The notes under the pieces were generated by a model. It was not told where the DNA came from, did no database searches, and saw nothing but the letters and a program-made list of their open reading frames with translations. A stretch of DNA of 64,000 nt, taken from Bacteroidales bacterium. Its GTDB lineage: Bacteria > Bacteroidota > Bacteroidia > Bacteroidales > UBA932. The first letter of the stretch is position 1. The number at the start of each line of letters is the position of its first letter. A program made the position numbers and the translations under genes. The stretch lies in NCBI GenBank assembly GCA_017519185.1, contig JAFWSX010000005.1, forward strand, positions 1-64,000. Reading direction: 5' to 3'. Below, in pieces: positions 26,726-34,664 of this stretch.

Positions 26726-28342
26726 TCACTTTGCGAGAAGCACCCTCGCGTTTGCAAGGGCCTCCTGAGTAAGCTCCTGCCCGCTCAGCATCCTGGCTAT
26801 CTCGCGGGCGCGGTCCTCCCCCTCTATCATTTTTATCTTGGAAGATGCCGTGCGGTCATCTCCGAATTCTTTATATACAAGGAAATGAGCGTCTCCCTTG
26901 CTTGCCACCTGCGGCAGATGGGTTATCGCTATGACCTGCATCGTATTGCCCATATCCACGATCATCTGGCCCATACGGTCTGCCACGCTTCCGGACACAC
27001 CCGTGTCGATCTCGTCGAAGATGATTGTCGGCATCTGCATATGCTGCGCCATCAGCGCTTTGAGGCACAACATTATTCGGGACAATTCTCCTCCTGAAGC
27101 CACCTTTGAAAGCTCTTTGGGCTTGTCCCCTCCTGATGACGAAAACATAAAAATGACATCGTCACGTCCGGCCGGGCCGCGTTCAGGCAATTCAGCCAGC
27201 CTGGTTTCAAACACGGCGAAGGGCATCTCAAGTCCTCTGACTGAGCTCTGCAGGGCAGCAGAAAGTTTCGGAGCCGCCTTTTCTCTGGCCTCGTGCAGCT
27301 TTGCCGCGAGGTCTGAGCATTCAGCATCGGCAGCAGTAAGCTCCCTTTTCACTTCCGCCAGCTGCTCGCCAAGATCTTCACCCTCCTGAAGGCTGGCCTT
27401 AAGGCTGTCACGCAACTCCACAAGCGCCGCTTCGCTGTCGACCTCGTGCTTGCGCATAAGATCGTAGATGAGTGCGATGCGGTTCTCGACTGCTTCCAGT
27501 CTCGCATCATCCACCGAGATGCTTTCCTGCTCCGTGTCTATCTCACCAAGGATGTCCTTCAGTTCAATGCGGGAAGACTCCAGACGCTGAAGCAGCGGTT
27601 CCAGACGGTCAATGACCTTTGCTGCCTTGGCCACGTTCTGGCAGGCTTCTTTAAGCGCCGACTGAACGTCGGACTGCTCGTTGTCAAGAGCGTTCTGCGC
27701 AGCCTGCAGCGAAAGTTTCAAATCTTCCGCATTGGCAAGCTCCAGCTGCTCCTGTTCCAGCCGCGGAAGCTCATCGGGCTCCAGAGCAGCCTTCTGCAGC
27801 TGGTCGAACTGGAATTGCAGATAATCACGGTTCTTTTGCTCCTGGGCGACTTTTTTCTCCAGGTCGTCTCTTTCCCTGACGAGGGATAGAAAACGCCTGT
27901 ATGAGGCTTCATATTTGCCGAGAAGGGCGGAATTGCCGGCAAAAGCATCCAGAACCCTGCGCTGGAAAGCTCCGTCGCCCAGAAGGGTCTGGCTGTTCTG
28001 TGAGTGGATGTCCACGAGTACTGATGTAAATTTCCTCAGTTCATCCAGAGTGACCGGCATATCGTCGATAAAAGACCTTGAACGTCCTTGCGGAGTCACG
28101 ACCCTGCGGACTATCCGCTCCTGCCCTTCTTCATCGAGGAACTGGGCCTCTACCACACAGTTGCGGCTGCTGTCGCAGATGACATCAGCATCGACCTTTG
28201 CCCCAAGCAAGAGGGACAATGCCCCCAGCAATATTGATTTTCCGGCACCGGTCTGACCCGTTATAATTACAAGATGCTTTGGAAAAGAAATATCCAAAGC
28301 ATCTATCAATGCGTAATTGTTTATGGTCAGCCTTGACAGCAT
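26726..28342 (-). CDS. recN: DNA repair protein RecN
   Basis: 538 residues, slightly shorter than the usual 550-560. An SMC-like ATPase acting in double-strand-break repair. Walker A GQTGAGKS is at residues 29-36; the middle (about 165-370) is a long coiled coil; the C-terminal ATPase half has the signature VASGGELSRIMLCL and Walker B IIFDEIDTGVSG. RecN loads early at breaks and holds DNA ends. It follows rpoZ by 4 bases in a bamD-rpoZ-recN run. Confidence 0.94.
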   Translation of the reverse strand: MLSRLTINNYALIDALDISFPKHLVIITGQTGAGKSILLGALSLLLGAKVDADVICDSSRNCVVEAQFLDEEGQERIVRRVVTPQGRSRSFIDDMPVTLDELRKFTSVLVDIHSQNSQTLLGDGAFQRRVLDAFAGNSALLGKYEASYRRFLSLVRERDDLEKKVAQEQKNRDYLQFQFDQLQKAALEPDELPRLEQEQLELANAEDLKLSLQAAQNALDNEQSDVQSALKEACQNVAKAAKVIDRLEPLLQRLESSRIELKDILGEIDTEQESISVDDARLEAVENRIALIYDLMRKHEVDSEAALVELRDSLKASLQEGEDLGEQLAEVKRELTAADAECSDLAAKLHEAREKAAPKLSAALQSSVRGLEMPFAVFETRLAELPERGPAGRDDVIFMFSSSGGDKPKELSKVASGGELSRIMLCLKALMAQHMQMPTIIFDEIDTGVSGSVADRMGQMIVDMGNTMQVIAITHLPQVASKGDAHFLVYKEFGDDRTASSKIKMIEGEDRAREIARMLSGQELTQEALANARVLLAK

Positions 28343-28346
28343 ATGA

Positions 28347-28670
28347 CTACTGCTGCGAGTCAGCCTTGCGATAGAAAATCTTGCCTTCCTGGAACTCTTT
28401 GGTTGCAGTCAGAGCAGGTTTCGGAAGCCTCTCGTAATAACGTGATATCTCGATCTGCTCCCTGTTTTCGAAAGTTTCCTCCAGAGTGTCGGCGTAATTC
28501 GAGAATTCCTCGAGTTTCTTGCTGAGTTCCTGCTTGAGATCGGCAGCGATCTGGTTGGCCCTCTTTGCAATGATGACTGTAGATTCGTAGATATTGCCCG
28601 TAGGGGCTGCGATATCCGCCAGTTCTCTGGTTATGGTGTTGTTGACAACAGCCTGTTTCTTAACTTCCAT
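28347..28670 (-). CDS. rpoZ: RNA polymerase omega-subunit-like protein (Bacteroidota RpoZ)
   Basis: 107 residues. The core IYESTVIIAKRANQIAADLK (near residues 27-46) corresponds to the omega-subunit segment that clamps the beta-prime C terminus. The C-terminal half is specific to Bacteroidota. The gene starts 1 base after bamD ends, and the bamD-rpoZ-recN order supports the identification. No signal peptide or other domain is present. Confidence 0.8.
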   Translation of the reverse strand: MEVKKQAVVNNTITRELADIAAPTGNIYESTVIIAKRANQIAADLKQELSKKLEEFSNYADTLEETFENREQIEISRYYERLPKPALTATKEFQEGKIFYRKADSQQ

Positions 28671-28671
28671 T

Positions 28672-29472
28672 TCAATCTAATCTTTTAACTATTCTGTTTA
28701 CTCTTGCATATATGTTGTCCAGTTCACGACGATGCTTGCTCTCGGGGTATTCACTCACGAAGTTGTAGTAATCATCGACGAAGGACAGATATCTTTCGTG
28801 TCTCTTGTCGGGAACGCTGTTCTCGGCATACTTGTATGCAGACATTGCGACATAGTAGAGGATCTCTTCCCTGTATATGTTGTCTGCATCTTCCTTAAGG
28901 ACATTCTTCAAGGCATAATGGGCTGCCATATAGTCCTCCATATGATAGTAGAGATGTGCAGCCTCGAATGCCTTCTTGTCAAGGCGCTCTTCCAGGTCGT
29001 CGCGCATCTTCACGCACTCATCCATATACTTGCTGTCAGGATAGAGGGTCATATAGCGGTATATCTCGGTAAGAGCCTTGTATGTCGGAGTCTGGTCAAG
29101 CTCGTAGCGGTAGGTGCTCTTGTAGAGGCAGTCTATGTGAAGGAAACGGGCCTGCTCGGCGAAGGGACTCAGGGGGAAGACATTTATGAATTCCGAGAAA
29201 TTGCTTTCTGCGGTGATGTAGTCCTTGTAGTTGTAGTTGCTCAGCGCCCAGTAGAACTGAACCGTATCGTCCTGGGCAGTTCCCTTAGTGGCCAGGGACA
29301 GAGACTCGAACATCTCGGCAGCCTTGGAGTACTTGCCGTCTTCGAACAGCTCAAAAGCCTTGGCGTATTTGGTGGGAATGTCGTGTCCCCTGAGCAGTTT
29401 GTCATATTCCGTGGTGCACGAAACCGCCAGAACAAGCATAAAGACTGAAAATAATATCGTTCTTGCTTTCAT
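28672..29472 (-). CDS. bamD: Outer-membrane assembly lipoprotein BamD
   Basis: 266 residues from ATG 29472, which starts a lipoprotein signal (MKARTILFSVFMLVLAVSC, Cys19). The mature part is a string of TPR-like helical repeats: AKAFELFEDGKYSKAAEMFE, YWALSNYNYKDYITAESNFS, FINVFPLSPFAEQARFL and others to the C terminus. BamD is the essential lipoprotein partner of BamA in outer-membrane protein insertion; bamA lies about 15 kb away. An upstream in-frame start at 29496 would place eight extra residues before the signal and is less likely. Confidence 0.9.
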   Translation of the reverse strand: MKARTILFSVFMLVLAVSCTTEYDKLLRGHDIPTKYAKAFELFEDGKYSKAAEMFESLSLATKGTAQDDTVQFYWALSNYNYKDYITAESNFSEFINVFPLSPFAEQARFLHIDCLYKSTYRYELDQTPTYKALTEIYRYMTLYPDSKYMDECVKMRDDLEERLDKKAFEAAHLYYHMEDYMAAHYALKNVLKEDADNIYREEILYYVAMSAYKYAENSVPDKRHERYLSFVDDYYNFVSEYPESKHRRELDNIYARVNRIVKRLD

Positions 29473-29520
29473 CTGTATCGTTTTAAAGGCTTTCACACGG
29501 CAAATAGCAAGCCATCCCTG

Positions 29521-30441
29521 TTACTTTTTTAAAAATTTCTCCAAATCCATAGCAGCCTTGCATCCGCTGCCTGCAGCAACCACGGCCTGACGGTAACGGC
29601 TGTCCATCACGTCACCGGCCGCAAAAACTCCTTCCACGCTGGTAGCGGTGGTGTCAGGCTTGGTCACTATGTAGCCCTGCTCATCCGTCTCAAGCCACTC
29701 CTTGAAAACGTCAGAGTTGGGATGATGTCCTATAGCGAGGAAGAAACCGTCGATTGCCACGTCGAATTCTTCGCCGTTCTTGCGGACAAGCCGGACTCCG
29801 TTGACTCCGGTCGCGTCTCCCAGGATCTCCCTGGTCTGGCATTCCCAGAGAATCTCTATGTTTTCAGTGCCGAGCACTTTCTCCTGCATTGCCTTGGTAG
29901 CACGCAGCTCATTGCGGCGCACTATCATATAGACCTTGCTGCAGAGCGATGCAAGATACGAGGCCTCCTCACAGGCAGTGTCACCGCCGCCGACCACGGC
30001 TACGACTTTCCTGCGATAGAAAAAGCCGTCACAGGTGGCGCAGGCAGAAACTCCCATACCGCGGAACTTTTTCTCGCTGTCAAGGCCGAGATATTTGGCA
30101 GAAGCACCCGTGGCGATGATGACTGCGTCAGCATCGATTACCGGCTTGCCGTCAATCTCGATGGCGAAAGGCCTGTGGGAGAAATCGACCTTGGTAACGA
30201 TGCCTGCACGGATATCCGCACCGAAACGGAGCGCCTGACGGCGGAACTCTTCCATCATTTCGTTGGCATCCACACCATCGGGATAGCCGGGAAAGTTGTC
30301 GATTTCGGTAGTGGTGGTAAGCTGGCCGCCGGGCTGGATACCCTCAATCACGACAGGAGCCAGACCTGCCCTGGCAGCATATATCGCAGCTGTGTAGCCC
30401 GCCGGGCCGCTGCCGATTATCAGACACTTGACTTGTTCCAT
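29521..30441 (-). CDS. trxB: Thioredoxin-disulfide reductase
   Basis: 306 residues from ATG 30441 (MEQVKCLIIG). An FAD/NADPH flavoenzyme that reduces thioredoxin. The FAD-binding GSGPAG is at residues 10-15, the redox-active pair is Cys134/Cys137 (SACATCDGF), the NADPH motif GGGDTA comes next, and the C-terminal FAD block GVFAAGDVMD is present. The open frame upstream to 30504 runs into a terminator hairpin and is not used. A TACATTTG box at 30463-30470 is a plausible promoter. Confidence 0.94.
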   Translation of the reverse strand: MEQVKCLIIGSGPAGYTAAIYAARAGLAPVVIEGIQPGGQLTTTTEIDNFPGYPDGVDANEMMEEFRRQALRFGADIRAGIVTKVDFSHRPFAIEIDGKPVIDADAVIIATGASAKYLGLDSEKKFRGMGVSACATCDGFFYRRKVVAVVGGGDTACEEASYLASLCSKVYMIVRRNELRATKAMQEKVLGTENIEILWECQTREILGDATGVNGVRLVRKNGEEFDVAIDGFFLAIGHHPNSDVFKEWLETDEQGYIVTKPDTTATSVEGVFAAGDVMDSRYRQAVVAAGSGCKAAMDLEKFLKK

Positions 30442-30462
30442 AAGATTCCCTGCTTTAGCTTG

Positions 30463-30470
30463 CAAATGTA
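30463..30470 (-). promoter_or_regulatory. Candidate -7 box (TACATTTG) for trxB
   Basis: An exact TAnnTTTG match on the minus strand, 21 bases before the trxB ATG and just downstream of a terminator, so it is placed where a new transcript should start. Confidence 0.4.
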
Positions 30471-30501
30471 TGAATTTTCGTGGATTTATCAGTCTTTTAC
30501 A

Positions 30502-30534
30502 CAAAAAAAGAGAGACCTTGCAATAAGGTCTCTC
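30502..30534 (-). terminator. Intrinsic terminator of the Gfo/Idh-DUF6807 operon
   Basis: The stem GAGAGACCTT (30510-30519) / AAGGTCTCTC (30525-30534) with a five-base loop is followed on the minus strand by seven Ts. It lies 22 bases after the stop of the gene at 30557-31924 and before trxB. Confidence 0.88.
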
Positions 30535-30556
30535 CTTTTATCGGAATCAGTATCGA

Positions 30557-31924
30557 CTATCGGCCGTTGGCAATCTTGTAAGCCTCGGTGGTAGTGTAAT
30601 ACTTGGTAATCATATTAGGCTGCTCCCAGTCAGGAAGCTTGCCGTCGGCAAAGTACTGCAGGAAGTTCTCGGTAACCTGGCCGAAATGTGCCTCGTGGCC
30701 GTTGCGGTATGAATCCGGAACGAACACGTGCCATGCGCTATCAGACATCTTTTCCAGCTTTATGCCGGGATACTTCTTCTCAAGCTCCGCGAAACGGGCC
30801 TTGAGCGCATCCTCGTAGCCTGCTGCAGGATTGTTGGCCTCGATGTAAAGCTCGGGCTTCCAGTTCTGCTCGGCAGTCTGACGGATGGTGATGTTGGCTT
30901 TTGTGCCGCGCATCTCGCAGTAGTGGGTGTCTCCACCGCCTGCAGGTGCCTGGTAGTTCCAGAGCACTGTGACAGAAGCGTTCAGGCCTTTCAGCTGATA
31001 GTTGATCTCACCGTTCTGGTATACTTCCAGCACGCCGTCCTTGACATCCTTCATAAGGAATTCAGGATAAGCGTCAAGGCCGGTAGAAGCCTTGAACTGG
31101 TCAAGTGACAGAAGAGTGGGCCAGTGTCTTGCAGAATTGATCTTCACATCCGAAGGACTGAGGATCTGGTCGGGGTAGCACTGCCATTGAACAAGGTCAA
31201 CAAGGTGAGTGGCCACATCGACGATACCTTCGCCCTGCTGCTCAACATCATAGAACCACGCGGGACGGATGTTGGGCTTTCCTGAAACCTCCTTGTAGAA
31301 GTGGTGTACGCTTTCCATAGTGATGCCGGGATTCTCGGGAGTTCCTTTCTCCTGCTGGCCGTAGATGTCGGCGATCAGGGAAAGTTCACGCTGGAGAATC
31401 GTAGTGATCTCGTGACGCTCCGTCATGATGTCATACAGCAGCACGTTCTTGCTGTTTGCAATCTGGAAGCATTCCTTCAACATCTGGAAATTCTCCGGGT
31501 TGATGGCCATAGGCTTGTCGGCAAGCACGTTGATGCCGGCTTCCAGAGTCTTCTTGATGTATTCGGTCTTCTTGAGGTTGTTGCCCGCAGTCACCATTAC
31601 GTTGGCCGTGCCGTCTGAAATCATCTTCTCCAGGAAATCCGGACCTGTGTAGACTATTTCATTCCAGGCCGTAGGATTGTCTGAGCGGGTGTTGTATGCC
31701 TCGATCTTGGCAAGATGCTCCTGCAGGTCGGCGCCGGGATTGGAATAGACATACACATCCTTGCTTACCTGGGGGTAGGATGTCTTCTGTACGAGAGCAG
31801 CGTGGAAGTGGCCGGGGTCGAGGGTGGCGATGACCACCTGCTTCGGACCTTTATCTTTCTCTTTGCAAGCGCCTGCCATAAGCACGACTGCGAGGGATGC
31901 AATAATCAATATAGTTTTTCTCAT
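30557..31924 (-). CDS. Gfo/Idh/MocA family oxidoreductase, predicted lipoprotein
   Basis: 455 residues with a lipoprotein signal MRKTILIIASLAVVLMAGAC (Cys20). The Rossmann part differs from cytoplasmic members but keeps the ADKPMAINPENF segment (near residue 135), equivalent to the EKP motif of Gfo/Idh/MocA proteins. The C-terminal half matches the domain that follows in this family (VHHFYKEVSGKPNIRPAWFYDVEQQGEG). Gfo/Idh enzymes oxidise or reduce sugars using a tightly held NAD(P). An exported location is unusual for a pyridine nucleotide enzyme but common for this subfamily in Bacteroidota. It is the last gene of a three-gene operon. Confidence 0.8.
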   Translation of the reverse strand: MRKTILIIASLAVVLMAGACKEKDKGPKQVVIATLDPGHFHAALVQKTSYPQVSKDVYVYSNPGADLQEHLAKIEAYNTRSDNPTAWNEIVYTGPDFLEKMISDGTANVMVTAGNNLKKTEYIKKTLEAGINVLADKPMAINPENFQMLKECFQIANSKNVLLYDIMTERHEITTILQRELSLIADIYGQQEKGTPENPGITMESVHHFYKEVSGKPNIRPAWFYDVEQQGEGIVDVATHLVDLVQWQCYPDQILSPSDVKINSARHWPTLLSLDQFKASTGLDAYPEFLMKDVKDGVLEVYQNGEINYQLKGLNASVTVLWNYQAPAGGGDTHYCEMRGTKANITIRQTAEQNWKPELYIEANNPAAGYEDALKARFAELEKKYPGIKLEKMSDSAWHVFVPDSYRNGHEAHFGQVTENFLQYFADGKLPDWEQPNMITKYYTTTEAYKIANGR

Positions 31925-31933
31925 ACCATAAAA

Positions 31934-33169
31934 CTATTTCTTCTTTGAAACTTTGACAATCGGCGGTTCTCCGAAATCTCTCCAGATCTTCTCAGCCTTG
32001 GTGGGAGTCATCATACCGTCATAGGCATAGAACCTGTATTTGAGGGTATAAGTGCGATTGGCCTTGAGTTTCCAGTCCATGTTCTTCGTAGGAACGAAGT
32101 TCATATAGACGTCACCGCGGCCGCCGTTCTGCTGTTCGTTCCAGATACGGATGGGCTCCGGATAGTTGTAGTCGTCGGGATGGCACATATACAGGAGGCC
32201 TGCAACGTTGTTGCCCACACCGGTACCGCCGTTTGTGTAAAGCCAGCGGCCTGTGGTGTTGTCAATCTGCTGACGGGTCTTGCCCTCTGAGCTCATCATC
32301 TCGACATTCTCCTTGGTCCATACGGCATTGGCACGGAATCCGAGGCCGGCATAGCGGTACTCCTTGAGAGTTACGGGCTTGTTGCCGGGAGTCAGCTGAG
32401 ACTCGAAATCCCAGAGATAGCCGTCGCCTACGTTGTAGACCTTCACTTTCCAGATCTCACGCATAGCAGTCCTCTCTCCTGCATCGGTGAATACGACGTG
32501 GTTGAGGGAAGCGTTGAAACCTGAGAAGACGTCACCTTCGTAGAGAGCCTCTACAGCTTCGGGACGTACGGTACCCTGACGCTCTACAAGATTCCAGCAG
32601 TCATATACCTGACCGTCGTACATCAGTTTGGTCCAGGGGTTCCAGATGCCATAGTGGTGACGGTGGTCACGGGGTTGGATGTTGGTAAGCACGAAACCTG
32701 AAGGAGTGTAAGCGGGATGGATATAGCCGCCACGGTTGAAGATAGGATCTACACCTTCGGGAGACTGGTTGATGGCGAAATTATATTTCAGAACATCCTT
32801 GCCCTGCTTCTTGAGGACAACGGAACCTGAATCCATCGTTGCAGTCATCTTCTTTGCAGCCTTGGGAGCCCTTACTCTCTTTGCCTCATAGGTACGCACC
32901 TGACCGGGAGCGGTAGTGCCTGTCATCACAAAGAACAGCTCAGCTTTCTTGCCGTTGAGGACTACCTGGCAAGGAGTGACAACCTCGCCGCCGTTGGTAG
33001 TTTCAATGAGTTCGACTGCATGTTTATCCTTGAGTTTCAAGCCTGAAACATCTGCAGTTACGACGCAGTCGGTACGGTCGTACTTGCCGGCATTGACAGA
33101 TATGTTCAACGGTCCTCCATAAGAGAGGATCGGAATAAGAAGACTAAGTAATAGAACTTTGAATTTCAT
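31934..33169 (-). CDS. DUF6807 (PmoA-like) family exported protein
   Basis: 411 residues with a signal peptide (MKFKVLLLSLLIPILSYG-G). The body resembles the DUF6807/PmoA-like family: a conserved HPAYTPSGFVLTNIQPRDHR segment near residue 150 with an adjacent HHYGIWNPW, then EYRYAGLGFRA and a C-terminal TYTLKYRFYAYDG strand. The family often lies beside Gfo/Idh/MocA oxidoreductases in Bacteroidota sugar-use operons; its chemical role is not established. The clustered His/Asp/Arg residues in the first conserved segment suggest a catalytic or metal site. It lies 2 bases after the Tat-signal oxidoreductase gene and 9 bases before the lipoprotein oxidoreductase. Confidence 0.72.
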   Translation of the reverse strand: MKFKVLLLSLLIPILSYGGPLNISVNAGKYDRTDCVVTADVSGLKLKDKHAVELIETTNGGEVVTPCQVVLNGKKAELFFVMTGTTAPGQVRTYEAKRVRAPKAAKKMTATMDSGSVVLKKQGKDVLKYNFAINQSPEGVDPIFNRGGYIHPAYTPSGFVLTNIQPRDHRHHYGIWNPWTKLMYDGQVYDCWNLVERQGTVRPEAVEALYEGDVFSGFNASLNHVVFTDAGERTAMREIWKVKVYNVGDGYLWDFESQLTPGNKPVTLKEYRYAGLGFRANAVWTKENVEMMSSEGKTRQQIDNTTGRWLYTNGGTGVGNNVAGLLYMCHPDDYNYPEPIRIWNEQQNGGRGDVYMNFVPTKNMDWKLKANRTYTLKYRFYAYDGMMTPTKAEKIWRDFGEPPIVKVSKKK

Positions 33170-33171
33170 GA

Positions 33172-34545
33172 TTATACGATGTTATACGGTGCACGCATCG
33201 GACGTGAGAGCATTGAGTTAGCCTCGTCGTCGTTGATAAATCTTTCCTTGATGGGATCCCAATAGAGTTTGCGGTGCAGGTGCATAGAGATGAACTGGAG
33301 CAGGCAGACTGCGCAAGAACGGTGTGCAACCTCGGCCGGAGATACGGTAAGAGCGCGGCTCTTGACGCAATCCAGGAAGTTACCGTGCTGGTCTTCACTC
33401 TTGTAGAGGTGAACTTCATTTGCTCCGAGAGGTTCGGTGATGATTTCGGGCCTTGAAGCCTGAAGAGCTGATGATGAAGTGTTCATCTTCGGGTCGCTCG
33501 GAAGAACGGTATAGTTGCCGCGGCATACGAAGATCCAGCCGTCGGTTCCCTCGAAATAGATACCGTTGGGTTTCTCCTTTGAATCGGTGCAGCCTCTTAC
33601 GATAACATCGTCGGCATACCTCATCTCAGTGTGATACTCGCCGTGAACATCCCAGAGTCCGTTGTCTGCGAAGTCAGCCTCACCGTAAACCTCAACAGGG
33701 CCGGTGTACTCAGCACCCATTCCCCAGTGAGCGATATCGAAGTGGTGAACGCCCCAGCCGGTGATCATACCGGCACCGAACTGCTCGCAACGGAGCCAGC
33801 CGGGACGGCCATAACCCTTCTGCGGGTGTACGCGGTCTTCAGTGTAGTATACATACGGAGTTGAACCGAGCCATTTCTCATAGTTGAAACCAGCGGGAAC
33901 AGGCATTTCCTGGGTATTTCCACCTGCAGGGTCACCGGGAAGACGGACTTCGACGAGTTTCAGTTTGCCGATACGGCCGCTGCGCACGAACTCGCAGGCC
34001 ATACGGAACTGCTCGCCTGAACGCTGCTGTGAACCGAGCTGGAACACACGGCCTGAAGCGTTGACGGCATTACTCATAAGACGGCCTTCCTCAACGGTGA
34101 GGGAAGTCGGTTTCTCAAGATAGATGTCTTTGCCTGCGCGGACAGCGTCAATGGTGATCTTTGCGTGCCAGTGGTCAGGAGTGCAGACTACAACGGCATC
34201 GATGTCCTTGTTGGCGAGGAGGTCTTCGTAGTCAGCGTAAACGATGGCCTCGGGACGGTTCCATCCCCTGCGCTCGTAGAAATTCTTCACGAGGGTCTTG
34301 GCATCCTGAGCGCGGTGTGCGTCAAGGTCGCAGACTGCCATCATATTGGCCTGCTCGAATTTCATGATGCCGGGCATATCGAAACCCTGGCTCTGACGGC
34401 CGGTACCGATGGCACCCACATTGATGCGCTCTGACGGAGCGTTGGCACCGAATACGTGTGAAGGCACAATTGAGGGGGCAACGATGAGTCCCGCACCTGT
34501 CAAGGCAGTGCTCTTCAAGAATTTACGTCTTGAAATATCAGTCAT
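33172..34545 (-). CDS. Gfo/Idh/MocA family oxidoreductase with Tat signal
   Basis: 457 residues. The N terminus SRRKFLKSTALTGAGLIVAP is a twin-arginine signal, so the enzyme is exported folded with its bound cofactor. The Rossmann fold opens with NVGAIGTGRQSQGF, and YLEKPTSLTVEEGRLM supplies the EKP motif (near residue 130). The C-terminal domain has GWGVHHFDIAHWGMG, with likely catalytic histidines. Activity on a periplasmic sugar or glycoside is likely; the substrate is unknown. It is the first gene of the operon, preceded by a 119-base AT-rich gap with a candidate promoter and inverted repeat. Confidence 0.85.
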   Translation of the reverse strand: MTDISRRKFLKSTALTGAGLIVAPSIVPSHVFGANAPSERINVGAIGTGRQSQGFDMPGIMKFEQANMMAVCDLDAHRAQDAKTLVKNFYERRGWNRPEAIVYADYEDLLANKDIDAVVVCTPDHWHAKITIDAVRAGKDIYLEKPTSLTVEEGRLMSNAVNASGRVFQLGSQQRSGEQFRMACEFVRSGRIGKLKLVEVRLPGDPAGGNTQEMPVPAGFNYEKWLGSTPYVYYTEDRVHPQKGYGRPGWLRCEQFGAGMITGWGVHHFDIAHWGMGAEYTGPVEVYGEADFADNGLWDVHGEYHTEMRYADDVIVRGCTDSKEKPNGIYFEGTDGWIFVCRGNYTVLPSDPKMNTSSSALQASRPEIITEPLGANEVHLYKSEDQHGNFLDCVKSRALTVSPAEVAHRSCAVCLLQFISMHLHRKLYWDPIKERFINDDEANSMLSRPMRAPYNIV

Positions 34546-34605
34546 GATTTTAAATTAAAAAGGTTTATGGATTAATAAATTTATGGTTATTCCAAAATAG
34601 TCCAA

Positions 34606-34644
34606 ATTCCTTGTAAAGTTAGGAACTATAAACAAGGAATCCAA
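34606..34644 (-). promoter_or_regulatory. Candidate promoter with operator-like inverted repeat
   Basis: On the minus strand TTG (34642-34644) is followed after 20 bases by TAACTTTA (34614-34621), one mismatch from TAnnTTTG. A perfect 9-base inverted repeat, ATTCCTTGT (34606-34614) and ACAAGGAAT (34632-34640), brackets the -7 box and spacer. This is where a repressor would bind. It lies in the 119-base gap upstream of the Gfo/Idh-DUF6807 operon. Confidence 0.35.
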
Positions 34645-34664
34645 GCCGAAAATTCACAAAAAAA

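Noticed and set aside
28732-29448. 238-codon plus-strand open frame
   Set aside because: It is antisense to bamD, which has a lipoprotein signal and TPR repeats; the antisense product shows no domain.
29722-30594. 290-codon plus-strand open frame
   Set aside because: Antisense to trxB, whose motifs are complete; it also runs through the terminator hairpin at 30502-30534.
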